Source: Cladorrhinum sp. PSN259 | Lineage: Eukaryota; Ascomycota; Sordariomycetes; Sordariales; Podosporaceae | Length of the DNA stretch: 64,000 nucleotides | Direction: 5' to 3' | Assembly (NCBI GenBank): GCA_033725935.1 | Contig: MU867080.1 | Location: 248,001 to 312,000, forward strand | In this document: in pieces, positions 10,985-23,222 of the stretch | Position numbering within the stretch: position 1 is the first letter of the stretch | How the letters are laid out: each line of letters starts with the position of its first letter | Translations under genes and position numbers: made by a program | Notes under the pieces: model-generated | The model's input: only the letters and a program-made list of their open reading frames with translations | Told to the model about the DNA's origin: nothing | Databases searched by the model: none

Positions 10985-12721
10985 ATGGCCACTCCGAAAG
11001 ACATCCTCAACCCACCACGAAGCTCGGTTTCCTACAGCCTCAGCGCTTCGCCTACAGCAACTTTCCACTCTCCACCAGCAACCGGCAGCTTCATGGCTAG
11101 TCTCGCTCTGCGCGCTGCGGCCAAGCCGCTTAAGCCTTTCAACACCGAGGACATCAAGATTCTGCTTTTGGAGAATGTGAACGAGACTGGAAGAGATATT
11201 TTGACCCGTCAGGGCTATCAGGTCGAATTTCTCAAGACCTCGTTGCCCGAAGACCAGCTCATTGAGAAAATCAAGTGAGTTTTTTTTTTTTTTCCACCCC
11301 CTTGTCTATCCCGTTCCGGGTTCGGAGTTCAAGGTTCCCACCCGTGGGATGGACAGAACCAGCAATGTATCGCCCAATTGCCCTCTTGTGATGTTTCACG
11401 CATTCGTAACTGGAATCTACTTCCCTTGAAATCTTCACGAATGCCCTTCCATAGCTCTCCTTGTCTGGAGAGCGGCAGGAAAGCTAGGGGAGGCCAGGGG
11501 AGGCCAGGGGAGGCCAGTGGAGGCCAGTTGGATATGCATCTCCATTCAGCACCACCCATTGACTTATACCGAGCTGTCAGGACATCAAACATGGCTAACA
11601 CGCATTACAGGGATGTTCATGTAATTGGCATTCGCTCAAAGACCAAGCTGACAGCCAAGGTCCTGCAAGAAGCTAAGAACCTTCTGGTGATCGGCTGCTT
11701 CTGCATTGGTACAAATCAAGTAGATTTGGACTATGCCGCTAAGCAAGGCATTGCGGTCTTCAATTCGCCCTTTGCCAACTCGCGCAGTGTTGCTGAGCTT
11801 GTGATTGCCGAGATAATCACTCTTGCCCGCCAGTTGGGCGACCGCTCCCTCGAGATGCACCGCGGCACCTGGAATAAGGTGAGCAACAAGTGCTGGGAGG
11901 TTCGTGGCAAGACCCTTGGCATTGTCGGCTACGGCCACATTGGCTCCCAGTTGTCTGTTTTGGCCGAGGCCATGGGAATTTCAGTCATCTACTATGACGT
12001 CGTGAGCTTGATGGCCATCGGCACTGCCCGGCAGGTTCCTACGCTGGAAGCTCTTCTCGAGGAGGCCGATTTCGTCACTCTTCACGTCCCGGAGACCCCT
12101 GAGACCAAGAACCTGCTCTCGGCCAAGCAGTTCGAGCACATGAAGGACGGCGCCTACGTCATCAATGCCAGCCGTGGCACTGTTGTTGATATTCCAGCCC
12201 TCATCAAGGCCATGCGCGCCGGTAAGGTCGCGGGCGCCGCCCTCGATGTGTACCCTAACGAGCCTGCCGCCAACGGTGACTACTTTACCACTGACCTCAA
12301 CACATGGGCTGAGGATCTCCGTGGGTTGAACAATATTATCCTGACCCCTCACATCGGTGGCAGCACCGAGGAGGCGCAGAGAGCTATTGGTATCGAAGTC
12401 GCCGATGCTCTCGTCAGATATATCAACCAGGGCACCACCCTGGGCAGTGTCAACCTCCCCGAGGTTAACATGCGCTCAATCACGTTGGATGAGTCCAATC
12501 ACGCCCGCATCGTTTACATCCATCGCAACGTACCTGGTGTGCTGCGCAAGGTCAACGAGATCTTGGGTGATCACAACGTCGATAAGCAGATCACGGATTC
12601 CAAGGGCGATATCGCGTATCTCATGGCTGATGTTAGTGATGTGAAGCATGAAGATATTAAGGATATCTATAACAGCTTGGATTCACTTAGCTCGCGCATC
12701 CTAACTCGCATTTTGTATTAG
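10985..12721 (+). CDS. D-3-phosphoglycerate dehydrogenase (Ser3/Ser33 type)
   Basis: A 466-residue enzyme from exons 10985-11274 and 11611-12721. It oxidises 3-phosphoglycerate to 3-phosphohydroxypyruvate with NAD, the first step of the phosphorylated serine pathway in the cytosol. Seen in order: a Ser/Pro-rich N-terminal extension (1 to about 50), the substrate domain beginning IKILLLENVN, the Rossmann dinucleotide loop GIVGYGHIGSQ, NASRGTVVD with the substrate-binding Arg, LDVYPNEP carrying the catalytic Glu region, and TPHIGGSTEEAQ with the catalytic His. A C-terminal ACT domain follows (HARIVYIHRNVPGVL...DIAYLMADV), as in Ser3/Ser33, where it can bind serine for feedback control. The split Lys codon (AA|G) joins EKIK to DVHVIGIRSKT. 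The single intron is long for this window (336 nt) and contains a small tandem repeat. Length and domain order match the fungal family. Confidence 0.95.
11486..11527. repeat. 10-bp tandem repeat (AGGCCAGGGG) inside the phosphoglycerate dehydrogenase intron
   Basis: About four copies of AGGCCAGGGG in direct tandem, the last two drifting to AGGCCAGTGG and AGGCCAGTTG. It lies wholly inside the 336-nt intron. Confidence 0.85.
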
Positions 12722-14981
12722 AAGGAACGGAGTTCTTGTTTTCGGTTCGGCAGGTAACAGGGTGTTGATCGAATTTGGGAGTCGACTCTGTCCATTTTGT
12801 TTCGGGTGTCGCGGAGTTCCAAAAGAAAACCTTCAACATTGGAGCGGCTCCTTTTTCCTTTTTACTTCAACATTACCAGGATGGATTCATATGCATTCAA
12901 AGTGCAGTTGGTGATGTGGTAATTAAAGAATAAACGTCGCATCAACCGGAGACCCATGGGAAAGGGGAGTGGGTGGCATCATCAAAAAGGGTTCAACAAA
13001 ATGAAGGGTGGAAATAAACATATCATGGCATACATACTGAAATTATAGTATTCAACGAAAATAAGAGATAGCGATTATACCAATAACGCAATGTTGGTTT
13101 GGTCCTGATTTCTAGTTCCAACTCTATCCTAATCCAAGTCGCTGAATAGAAAAAAAGGGGACAGCCCCGGATAGAAGCATCAACTCCATTCCCCATCCCG
13201 GAAATGGGCGACGTGCATTGCTTGTTGTGAAACGGCTAAAGAAAACCCACGGGCATCGTTTTCAGGGGTTGCGTGGAAGGTTGACTGACTGACAGCGGAG
13301 ATTTGTGTCCGTATGCTCTTGTATTTTTTTTTAAAAAAAAATTTTTTTAAAAAGGGGGGAAGCATGATGGTATGTGCCATTGATGTTGTGCAACCATAAC
13401 CAGGTGATGAGACGGCAGCTTCAACAACTTTCACAGACGTATATGTACATATATGTGTAATATGCCAGAGAAGATGCATCTGCATGCAGGTTAAGCAACG
13501 GTGACTGGCTTGCATCATGATTGGGCTATCCCCTATAGGCCCTCTCCTATAACACCAGCCAGCCCCTTTCTGCATTTTTATATTGGGGCTTTTTCTCAGG
13601 GCATCTGGCTTTTTTGTTTGAATGGAGTCATCCAATTCTCCATTTCCCCCTTTCCTGGCTGCGTGGTGAAAGCAGAAAACGGCATGGCTAGGGAAAGGGT
13701 TTCTTGGCACTTGGCGGGGACTGGGGAAAGAAAAGCGGAGGAGAAGGGAGAAGAAAAAAAAAAGAGGAATGGAGAGGCGCTCCACTTTTGTTAATGCTTT
13801 TGCTCCCCCACCCCCTGCAGGAGTTGGAAACCCCTGCCCCGCTCTTCTTCAACCAGTGTGTGTGGTGGTGGTCTCCCCCTCAACGGTGACCCGCGTGGCG
13901 GCATTGGGATCTTGATACACTTCAAAGGGAGTGCTGAAAAGTCAGGAATGGGATGCTCTGTGGGGTGCATTTGCCGATGAGCTAGCTTTGCTTCTAGGAT
14001 TTGCCTGCTTTGTAGAGCTTCTGTGGCTACTAGTGTGTTGGGTGAAGAAAAAGCAAAAGATAGGCATCTGAAGTCAACCCCAACTCTAAGGATCGTTCGA
14101 TGGGGGAATTTATACTGTAACTAAGGTGATGCTATCTTGAGATGTCTTTACCTTTCGGGTTATCAAGTCCCTTTGTGATGAGTAGTGCCACACATGGAAG
14201 TTGAATAATTATTTGACTAGGAAAGCAGAACAAGACGCGCTGCGTTCTACACGAGAAGTCACTGAGTCCGTGCTCTGCCACGCTCGCACCAAAACCATCG
14301 AAGCAAGCGATTCGTACAGCACTCTTTCCTGCTCCTATCAACGGCCCCGTCTACAGCACACCCATGCACCCTCTTTTTTTTCAGCCCCCCTAAACTCTCC
14401 TGCGTAACAAACTGCTTGGTTTCCCGACATTTTGTGTTGTGTTGGGTCCTTGGTCCCAATACCAACCTCGTCGACCTGACCTCCCTAGGTGCACCTACGT
14501 CTTGCACACTCAACACGCGTCCCGAGTTCCCTGTTACTTGAACTCTGCCGTACTCGTCCCGTCTATTTCCAACCTGCTGGAATCCACCGTACGACGCTGT
14601 CAGCCCCGTCTGTCAAAGTTCGGCTCCAGACGACCACCCACCCACTGGCACTGCAGGAAGCGGAGATCCTCGACCGCCGAAACCTAGTGACCGCTAATTA
14701 ACGGCCCCGTTAACTCCTCTTCCATGAATGCCTTCACCTCCTCGGGAAGACCCTCCACCTCCTTCTTGACCTTCTCCCGCTAGTACCTACAGCATTCTCT
14801 CCGCCCTCCTCCATCTCCCCGACCACCACAACCACAAACCATTCTCTCCCCTTTCCCCAGGACGACCGCCCATCTTTATCTGTCGGCGGATTCCCCTCGG
14901 CGGTAGCTGGCTCCTGAAGCCACCAGAAACAATAACAACACCGAATAGCACAGGGAAGCTTTAGCTCCACAACCACAACAA
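12722..14981. other. Intergenic region: dehydrogenase 3' side and class V myosin promoter/leader
   Basis: About 2.3 kb without a supported gene. At 13324-13353 there is a T9-A9-T7-A5 block followed by G6, able to fold on itself. From about 14700 the strand is strongly CT-rich, typical of the 5' leader of an expressed fungal gene. The open frame on the minus strand at 13180-13785 is low-complexity and unconvincing. Confidence 0.5.
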
Positions 14982-17900
14982 ATGTCGGAGAGCTATGATG
15001 TCGGGACAAGAGCGTGGCAGCCCGACGCAACCGAGGGCTGGGTTGCGTCCGAGGTCATCAAGAAGACAGTAAACGGTGACAAAGTCACGCTCACGTTTCG
15101 ACTAGAAAATGACGAGGTAGGTCTTGGTCTTTCTTTCCGGTTTGCTTCATCGTGAAAGAGCCCAATTTGCTAAGCTACCTTGATGTCATACAGACCAAAA
15201 CACTGGAGGTCTCCCTGGAGGCGCTCCAATCGGGCAATGACCCGTCGTTGCCCCCTTTGATGAATCCCACGATGCTTGAAGCAAGCGATGATTTGACGAA
15301 TTTATCCCATCTTAACGAACCTGCCGGTAACTACGACCCCTTTAAAGCTACGGGCCGAGTGAAAACAGATGCTGACAATGCTTGCCAATGCTAGTCTTGC
15401 AGGCCATCCGTCTTCGATACCTCCAGAAAGAAATTTACACATACTCTGGAATAGTCCTAATAGCAACAAATCCCTTCGCTCGCGTCGACTCCCTCTATGT
15501 TCCCGGCATGGTCCAAGTCTATGCCGGGAAGCAGAGGGCAACACAAGCGCCCCATTTGTTCGCCATTGCCGAGGAGGCGTTTATGGACATGCTGCGCGAC
15601 AACAAGAACCAAACCATTGTTGTCTCTGGTGAATCCGGTGCAGGCAAGACTGTCAGTGCCAAGTACATCATGAGATACTTTGCAACAAGAGAGTCACCCG
15701 ACAGCCCAGGTTCAAGGGCAAAGAGGGGTCCAGAGGCAATGAGCAAAACGGAAGAGGCTATTCTCGCGACCAACCCTATCATGGAAGCTTTTGGAAACGC
15801 CAAAACCACGAGAAACGATAACTCTTCTCGATTCGGAAAGTACATCGAGATCATGTTTGACAAGGAAACCAACATCATCGGTGCTAAGATCAGAACGTAT
15901 CTGTTGGAACGGTCAAGATTGGTCTTCCAGCCTCTCAAGGAAAGAAATTACCACATTTTTTACCAACTCGTAGCAGGTGTGACAGAGAAGGAGCGTCAGG
16001 AATTGGGACTGCTGCCTATTGAGCAGTTTGAGTATCTCAACCAGGGCAACACCCCAACGATTGATGGGGTGGATGACAAGGCAGAATTCAACGCAACAAA
16101 ACAGTCCCTCAAGACGATTGGTGTGAGCGATGCTGAGCAGTCAGAGATCTTCAAGCTGCTTGCTGGTTTGCTGCACCTTGGTAACGTTAAGATCGGCGCG
16201 TCTCGAACTGAAAGCGTTCTATCTGCAACTGAGCCCGCGCTGGTCAAGGCTTGCGAGATTCTCGGCATTGATGCCCCCGAGTTTGCCAAGTGGATTGTGA
16301 AGAAGCAGCTCGTCACCCGTGGCGAGAAGATTACTTCCAATCTTTCCCAGGCTCAGGCTATCGTCGTCAGAGATTCCGTTGCCAAGTTCATCTACTCCAG
16401 CCTCTTTGACTGGTTGGTTGAAATCATCAACAAGAGTTTGGCAACCGATGAGGTGCTTGCCAGGGTCACCTCGTTTATCGGTGTGCTCGATATTTACGGT
16501 TTCGAGCACTTCGCTAAGAACTCTTTCGAACAGTTCTGTATCAACTATGCCAACGAGAAACTGCAACAAGAATTCAACCAGCACGTCTTCAAGCTTGAAC
16601 AAGAGGAGTACCTAAGAGAAAAAATTGACTGGACCTTTATCGACTTTGCCGACAATCAGCCATGTATCGATTTGATCGAAGGAAAGCTTGGTATCCTCTC
16701 GTTGCTCGATGAAGAGTCCAGGCTTCCAATGGGCTCAGATGAGCAGTTTGTTACCAAGCTTCACCACAATTACGCTGCCGACAAGCACAAGTTTTATAAG
16801 AAGCCCAGATTCGGCAAGTCCTCTTTCACCGTCTGCCACTATGCTATCGATGTCACGTATGAGTCGGACGGTTTCATAGAAAAGAACCGTGACACGGTTC
16901 CGGACGAACACATGGCGGTGCTCCGCGCGTCAACCAACAAGTTCGTTGGTTCGGTGTTGGATGCGGCATCAGCTGTGCGTGAGAAGGACGTGGCCTCGGC
17001 AAGCTCTAATGCGGTGAAGCCGGCGGCGGGCAGGAGGATTGGTGTCGCCGTCAATCGCAAACCAACTTTGGGGGGCATTTTCAAGTCGTCGTTGATTGAG
17101 CTGATGCACACAATCAGCAACACTGATGTTCACTACATTAGGTGTATCAAGCCTAACGAGGCTAAAGAGGCATGGAAGTTTGAGGGCCCCATGGTTCTCA
17201 GCCAGCTTCGCGCTTGCGGTGTGCTTGAAACTGTCCGCATTAGTTGTGCGGGTTATCCCACGAGATGGACATATGAGGAGTTCGCTTTGCGATACTACAT
17301 GCTCGTGCCCTCGTCGCAGTGGACCTCGGAGATTCGGGAGATGGCTGATGCCATTCTCACAAAGGCTCTTGGCTCTAGCCAGGTGGCCAAGGGTATGGAC
17401 AAGTACCAGCTAGGTCTGACCAAGATTTTCTTCAGGGCCGGCATGTTGGCGTTCCTTGAGAATCTCAGGACAACAAGACTGAATGACTGTGCCATCATGA
17501 TCCAGAAGAATCTTAAGGCCAAATACTATCGCAGTAGGTACCTGGCCGCCCGTAACGCTATCATCTCTTTCCAGGCCGTTGTCAGGGCTTATATGGCTCG
17601 TAAGCGCGCTCAGGAGCTCCGAACCGTCAAGGCCGTCGTCACTATCCAAAAATACTGGCGTGGCTACAAGCAGCGGAAGGCGTTCCTTGTTATCAGAGGC
17701 GATGTTATCCGTGCCCAGGCCGCCATCAAGGGTTACCTACGCCGCAAGGAAATTATGGAGACCCGTGTTGGAAATGCCGCCCTTATTATCCAGCGCAGCT
17801 GGCGGTCCAGACGCAACCTCCGCGCCTGGAGAGATTACCGTAGGAAGGTTGTCATTGTCCAGAGTTTGTGGCGTGGAAAGGTTGCTCGCAAGGACTACAA

Positions 17901-20062
17901 GGTCATGCGTGCTGAGGCTCGCGACCTGAAGCAGATTTCGTACAAGCTTGAAAACAAGGTCGTCGAGCTCACCCAGTCCTTGGGCACTATGAAGGCCCAG
18001 AATAAGGAGCTCAAGGTTCAGGTCGACAATTACGAAGGACAAGTGGCAATCTGGAGAAATCGGCACAACGCTCTCGAAGCCCGCACCAAGGAGCTTCAAG
18101 CTGAAGCCAACCAGGCCGGTATCGCCGCTGCGCGCCTCGAAGCGATGGAGGCTGAGATGAAGAAGCTTCAGGCGAGCTTCGAAGAGTCCTCAGCCAGCGT
18201 CAAGAGGATGCAGGAGGAGGAACGGCAGCTTCGTGAGTCTCTGCGCGCTACTAACGACGAGCTCGAAGCCGCCCGAAAGGAGGGCGAACGCCAAGAGGCC
18301 GAGAAGAACTCCCTCCGGCAACAACTTGCTGAGCTTCAGGAAGCGCTCGAGCAGGCCAGGAGGAATGTTCCGATCAACGGAGAGCTCGTTAACGGAAACG
18401 GCGCTGTTCCAGCTGTTCCTGCAGGCCTTATCAACTTGGTGTCGTCTAAGAAGCCCAAGAGACGGAGCGCGGGTGCTGAGCCTCGCGAAATGGATAGGTA
18501 CAGCATGGCCTACAACCCCCGCCCTGTCTCAATGGCCGTTCCCGGCATGAACCGCCAGACCACCCTTTCCGGCTCGACCTTCCTCGCTGGTGTGGATAAC
18601 ATCGAGCTGGAGCTTGAGTCCCTCCTTGCTGATGAAGAAGGCTTGAACGACGAGGTTACCATGGGTCTCATTCGCAACCTCAAGATTCCTTCACCAGCCA
18701 GCAACCCCCCGCCTTCCGACAAAGAAGTGCTTTTCCCCTCGTACCTTATCAACCTCGTTACTTCCGAGATGTGGAACAATGGTTTCGTGAAGGAGTCTGA
18801 GCGCTTCCTGGCCAATGTGATGCAGTCCATTCAGCAGGAAGTCATGAACCACGATGGCGATGAGGCTGTCAATCCTGGCGCCTTCTGGCTCTCTAACGTT
18901 CATGAGATGCTCTCGTTCGTGTTCCTTGCCGAGGACTGGTATGAGGCTCAGAAGTCGGACAACTACGAGTATGACCGCCTGCTTGAGATCGTCAAGCACG
19001 ATCTGGAGAGCTTGGAGTTCAACATCTACCACACATGGATGAAGGTGCTCAAGAAGAAGCTCTCCAAGATGATTATTCCCGCCATCATCGAGTCGCAGTC
19101 CCTGCCAGGCTTCGTCACGAACGAAAATAACAGGTTCCTTGGCAAGCTCCTGCAGGGCAACTCCCAGCCCGCCTACAGCATGGACAACCTGCTGTCCCTT
19201 CTTAACAGTGTCTTCCGTGCTATGAAGGCCTACTACCTCGAGGATTCCATCATTACCCAAACTATTACCGAGTTGCTCCGTCTTGTCGGTGTGACGGCTT
19301 TCAACGATTTACTCATGCGCCGCAACTTCCTCTCTTGGAAGCGTGGCCTGCAGATCAATTACAATATCACTCGTATCGAGGAATGGTGCAAGAGCCACGA
19401 CATGCCCGAGGGCACGCTCCAGCTTGAGCATCTTATGGTAAGCTGAACAGCAGTTGGTTCAATGACGTGAATATTTGCTAACTTTGCCACAGCAAGCTAC
19501 AAAGCTCTTGCAACTTAAGAAGGCAACCTTGAACGATATCGAGATCATTCAGGATATTTGCTGGATGTAAGTCTGCCTATTTTTGTTTCACTCTTAACAC
19601 AAAGATCGTCCACTAATTGCCTGTCTCAGGCTCTCTCCCAACCAAATCCAGAAGCTCCTGAACCAATATCTTGTTGCCGACTACGAGCAGCCCATCAATG
19701 GTGACATCATGAAGGCTGTTGCCTCCCGTGTCACGGAGAAGAGCGATGTCCTCCTCCTCCAGGCTGTCGATATGGACGACAGCGGCCCGTATGAGATTGC
19801 CGAGCCTAGAGTCATCACAGCCCTGGAGACTTACACCCCATCTTGTACGTTTCACGGCATCTATATTCCTTGATCCCAAAACTAATATCTGAATCTAGGG
19901 CTCCAAACTCCTCGCCTCAAGCGTCTTGCTGAAATAGTATCTCAGCAAGCCATTGCACAGCAGGAGAAGCTCGAATTCGGTTCTCAGGGTGGCGACTATG
20001 ATGACCGCAGCATGAACGACCTGACCGAAGTCGAAGAGGGTCCCATCTCGGCGAGTGCCTAG
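14982..20062 (+). CDS. Class V myosin heavy chain (Myo2/Myo5 type)
   Basis: A 1587-residue actin motor from six exons: 14982-15116, 15194-15326, 15395-19437, 19493-19566, 19630-19844, 19899-20062. Seen: N-terminal SH3-like part (AWQPDATEGWVASEV), P-loop GESGAGKT (about 168-175), switch I NDNSSRFGK, switch II DIYGFEHF, the actin-binding IRCIKPN region, then six IQ motifs between about 785 and 915 (for example VVTIQKYWRGYKQRK and VVIVQSLWRGKVARK). A coiled coil of about 140 residues follows, then a globular tail with the DIL domain from about 1205 (SYLINLVTSEMWNN) to the C-terminus. Six IQ motifs, coiled coil and DIL tail define class V, which carries secretory vesicles and organelles along actin to the hyphal tip. 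Intron 15327-15394 was placed at ...CTAG so that EPA joins VLQAIRLRYLQ. The last exon ends in an acidic tail. No break or odd residue seen. Confidence 0.96.
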
Positions 20063-21225
20063 GTTGCACCTCGTTATCTGAGAACCATCCAGAAACAGCG
20101 CCCAGCGTCAATGCTGTTTAGTCAGTGGAGGAATGGTGGTAATTGTTATGACTATGGCAACGGTCCAACTCCTCCTCGGAACGTCGTGCCGAGGTATAGG
20201 AGTGGCAGCGGCTAATAAAATGGTGTGAGTCACTGGTGGCTGGATAATTGCTTTTCTTTGTTATGCGTGCATGAATATCAACCTTTTTGGGGTAATTGTT
20301 GGCTTTGACAAACAGAGGGTCAAGGAAGAGGTTTTAGAATTTTTCATAATCGGTTCTCACCATCAAACTTCATGCTTCACTGCTACGACCTTACTACCTT
20401 GAAAGAACAATACGAAATAGTCACGTACGAAGGGTTATGACCGACAGCCTATTTTCTTCACACGAACAAGTGTTTTCAGGATGGAATAGAGGATGACGGA
20501 GGGGGGATGGTTGGGAGTGAAGGAAGGAGGCGATGGTTGCTAGGGGTTTTTGGTTTTGGAGAAAACCTCGTCAAAACGAGAAAGGGAACGTGGAGCATGT
20601 GTTGGTCATGGCCATTGATATTGCTATGAATGCGATGAGTTTGATGCCTAGTGTTTTTTGCTTTTGTTTTTTTGGTTTTTTTGTTGTTTTTTTTTTTGGG
20701 GGGGGGGGGGGTGATGGTTGATGAGATATGTGTGAAAGAGGGGAGTTGGGGTACATTTCAAGTCTGTTGTATGCTGGGCAACGAAGATTTGGCACTGTGC
20801 AGTAATGCTGTGCGGTAGGTTTGTTGTAAATAAGGGGGTGAGGGTTGGTGGGGAAAACGGAGAGTACTTAAGGGATTAGAAGGAATTGACTGAAGTCTTG
20901 AGTTTTAACTATCTCGTGAGTTTTGAAGGGATTTATTGGAGCTTGGTTATGACACTGGTGGATAGTTTATTGTCTCGATGTTGCACAGTCAAAGTTTGCA
21001 ACCTTTCGCACATGCCGTTCCTCTCGACAGGAAAAAAATATTTAGTGGGGCAGATTTCGACTTTCACTTACAACAATTTCATCCACCACTGTCAACCACC
21101 CCCCTGCTTCTATACATAAACTTTTTATTTACAAAAGGTCAACACAGACTCAATAAGACCAACGAGACAAGCTCAATTTTCAGTCAAGACATTACACACA
21201 TTCACGCACACCCACAGAGTAAAAA
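20063..21225. other. Intergenic region between myosin V and fap7
   Basis: About 1.2 kb. A T11 run at 20687-20697 passes directly into a G14 run at 20698-20711. The right end is a CA-rich leader for fap7. No gene supported. Confidence 0.5.
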
Positions 21226-21900
21226 ATGTCAAGAACGCTACCCAACATTATCGTCACTGGCACCCCAGGTGTCGGCAAGACCAGTCACTGCGAGCTCCTC
21301 GCTGAGCGGACGGGACTCAAGCATTTGAGCATTAATGATGTGGTGAAGGAGAAGGAGTGCCATGAGGGGTGGGATGAAGAGTATCAAAGCTGGATCGTGG
21401 ATGAGGATAAGGTAAGAATATTTTCTTCCCGAGACAAGTGTAATTATGGTGTGGAAGGCTAACTGATATGTGCGCGTGTGCAGCTGCTCGATGCTATCGA
21501 GGACGATGTCAAGCAAGGCGGGTACATCATAGACTGGCACGCTTGCGACCTCTTCCCCAAGAGCTGGATTGATTTGGTAGTGGTGTTGAGAGCTGATACC
21601 CAGACTTTGTATGATCGGTTGAGCGCACGGTAAGTTTCACAAAAAAAAAAAAAAACCTCTCCCCATCCTGCTGTTGAAAGTTCAAGGGCTGATTATTTGT
21701 GCAGGAAATACCCCGAAGTCAAGCTGCAGGAGAACTTGGACTCTGAGATCATGGACGTACTGATTCAGGAGGCGAGGGATTCTTACGATGAGGAGATTGT
21801 GGTTGAGCTGCAGAGTAATGACGCGGACGAGATGGAAAGTAATGTTGATCGGATCGAGAGCTGGTTCAAGAGCTGGAAGGAGAATAATGCTTCTTCATGA
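21226..21900 (+). CDS. fap7: Fap7/adenylate kinase isoenzyme 6 homologue
   Basis: A 175-residue protein from exons 21226-21411, 21484-21629 and 21705-21900. The P-loop GTPGVGKT (about 12-19) and the LSINDVVKE and GYIIDWHACDLFP blocks identify the Fap7/AK6 (hCINAP) family: an atypical adenylate kinase and ATPase that works with uS11 in the last cytoplasmic step of 18S rRNA maturation. The acidic C-terminal helix with ESWFKSW is also typical. The family has DxWHAC where ordinary adenylate kinases have a lid with other residues, and that is present. The second intron contains an A14 tract. The next gene, HAM1, follows 434 nt downstream on the same strand. Length matches the family (about 170-200). 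Confidence 0.93.
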
Positions 21901-22334
21901 AATGGTATAATGGCTGATCGGAAGCAGGCGTTGGTAAAATGGCGTTCGTGAAGGGGAAGGGGTGTAAAATTTTGATGGGCATCATGAGCTTGGTTATATT
22001 GAGAGTCAATGAAGCTATGATGATCTTGTCTTCAGCAATGAACATATAGTATCAAGTAACTCATCTGATGGGAGATAATGAACATCAATACAAAGTTTAG
22101 CAAATCCATGTAAGTTCAGGTACTTGAACAAGGTAGAACACCTCAGGAACAAATGCACCAATCGGGGGTTTAAATACATTCGCAGTGGTTCGTTGGCATG
22201 TAATTTCCACACCTGGCCGTAATTACATACGACCCCTCTATCATCACTCACATTTCAAACCCCCCACCAAAAACAGGTTTACCAACATAAACACCACTAT
22301 AACTCACTCACACATAACTTATACCGCCGTCAAG
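21901..22334. other. Intergenic region between fap7 and ham1
   Basis: 434 nt containing the fap7 3' end and the CA-rich ham1 leader. Nothing else seen. Confidence 0.45.
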
Positions 22335-23222
22335 ATGTCCTCCACGGAAGCCCGCCATCTGGTAAACTTCATAACCGGCAACGCCAACAAGCTCTCCGAA
22401 GTGAAAGCCATCCTCGAGCCCGCCATCCAAGTCGAGAGCCAAGCCCTTGACCTCGTCGAGATCCAGGGGGAGCTCAATGAAGTCACCCTCGACAAGTGCA
22501 GACGTGCAGCTGAGCTTGTAACTTTACTTTCCCCCCCTTCCTCCCCTGTTAGTATACCAATACTAATACTCCGGCCCCCCCCCCCCCCCAAAAAAAAAAA
22601 AGATCCAAGGCCCAGTCCTAGTCGAAGATACATGCCTATGCTTCAACGCTCTCAAGGGACTTCCCGGTCCTTACATGTATGTATATTTCTATCCAACCCC
22701 TGTATAGAAATCTTCCTTGATTAAAACTAATCTTTTTTTTGGTTTTCGGATAAAAAAGTAAATGGTTCATGGGTTCCTTGGGCCACGAAGGCCTCAACAA
22801 CCTCCTAGCGGCCTACGAGGATAAATCAGCCCAGGCCGTCTGCACTTTTGCCTACTCTGCTGGTCCCGGCCACGAGCCCATCCTCTTCCAAGGAATCACG
22901 GACGGCAAGATCGTCCCTGCTAGAGGACCAGCGACCTTTGGTATGTCTTATTAACCTCCTTCGACCTCTTTGTTTCTCTATGCGCAGCGACTGACAGTGT
23001 TCTTGAAAAAAAAGGATGGGACGCAATCTTCGAGTACGAAGGCAAGACGTAAGTTTTGATTAAACCTTTCCTACCTACCTGCTAAGCGATTTCATATTAA
23101 CCGTATTCGCTTAACAAAATAGCTACGCCGAGATGGACAAATCCGAAAAGAACAAAGTCTCCCACCGCGGAAAGGCACTCGCAAAGCTTCAGGCATGGTT
23201 CGCAAAGGAGATGACTGCTTAG
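22335..23222 (+). CDS. ham1: Inosine triphosphate pyrophosphatase (Ham1/ITPA)
   Basis: A 190-residue house-cleaning nucleotide pyrophosphatase from five exons: 22335-22517, 22603-22676, 22759-22940, 23015-23048, 23123-23222. It hydrolyses ITP, dITP and XTP to the monophosphates and keeps deaminated purines out of nucleic acids. Seen: FITGNANKLSEV (residues 12-23, the T/SGNxxK substrate-binding start), VEDTCL (metal-binding Glu/Asp), LPGPYIKWF, and FGWDAIFEYEG followed by the SHRGKAL block near the C-terminus. All four introns are phase-correct, but three 3' splice sites are preceded by A runs and not by pyrimidines. Intron 1 ends in C15-A12-G. Exon 4 is only 34 nt. The exon joins are fixed by the family's conserved motifs. 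Confidence 0.94.
22575..22602 (+). repeat. C15-A12 homopolymer block abutting a 3' splice site
   Basis: Fifteen C (22575-22589) run directly into twelve A (22590-22601), then the G that completes the acceptor AG of HAM1 intron 1. Confidence 0.9.

Noticed and set aside
13180..13785. 201-codon minus-strand frame with Phe/Lys homopolymers
   Set aside because: Made of homopolymer and leader sequence; no conserved-looking segment.
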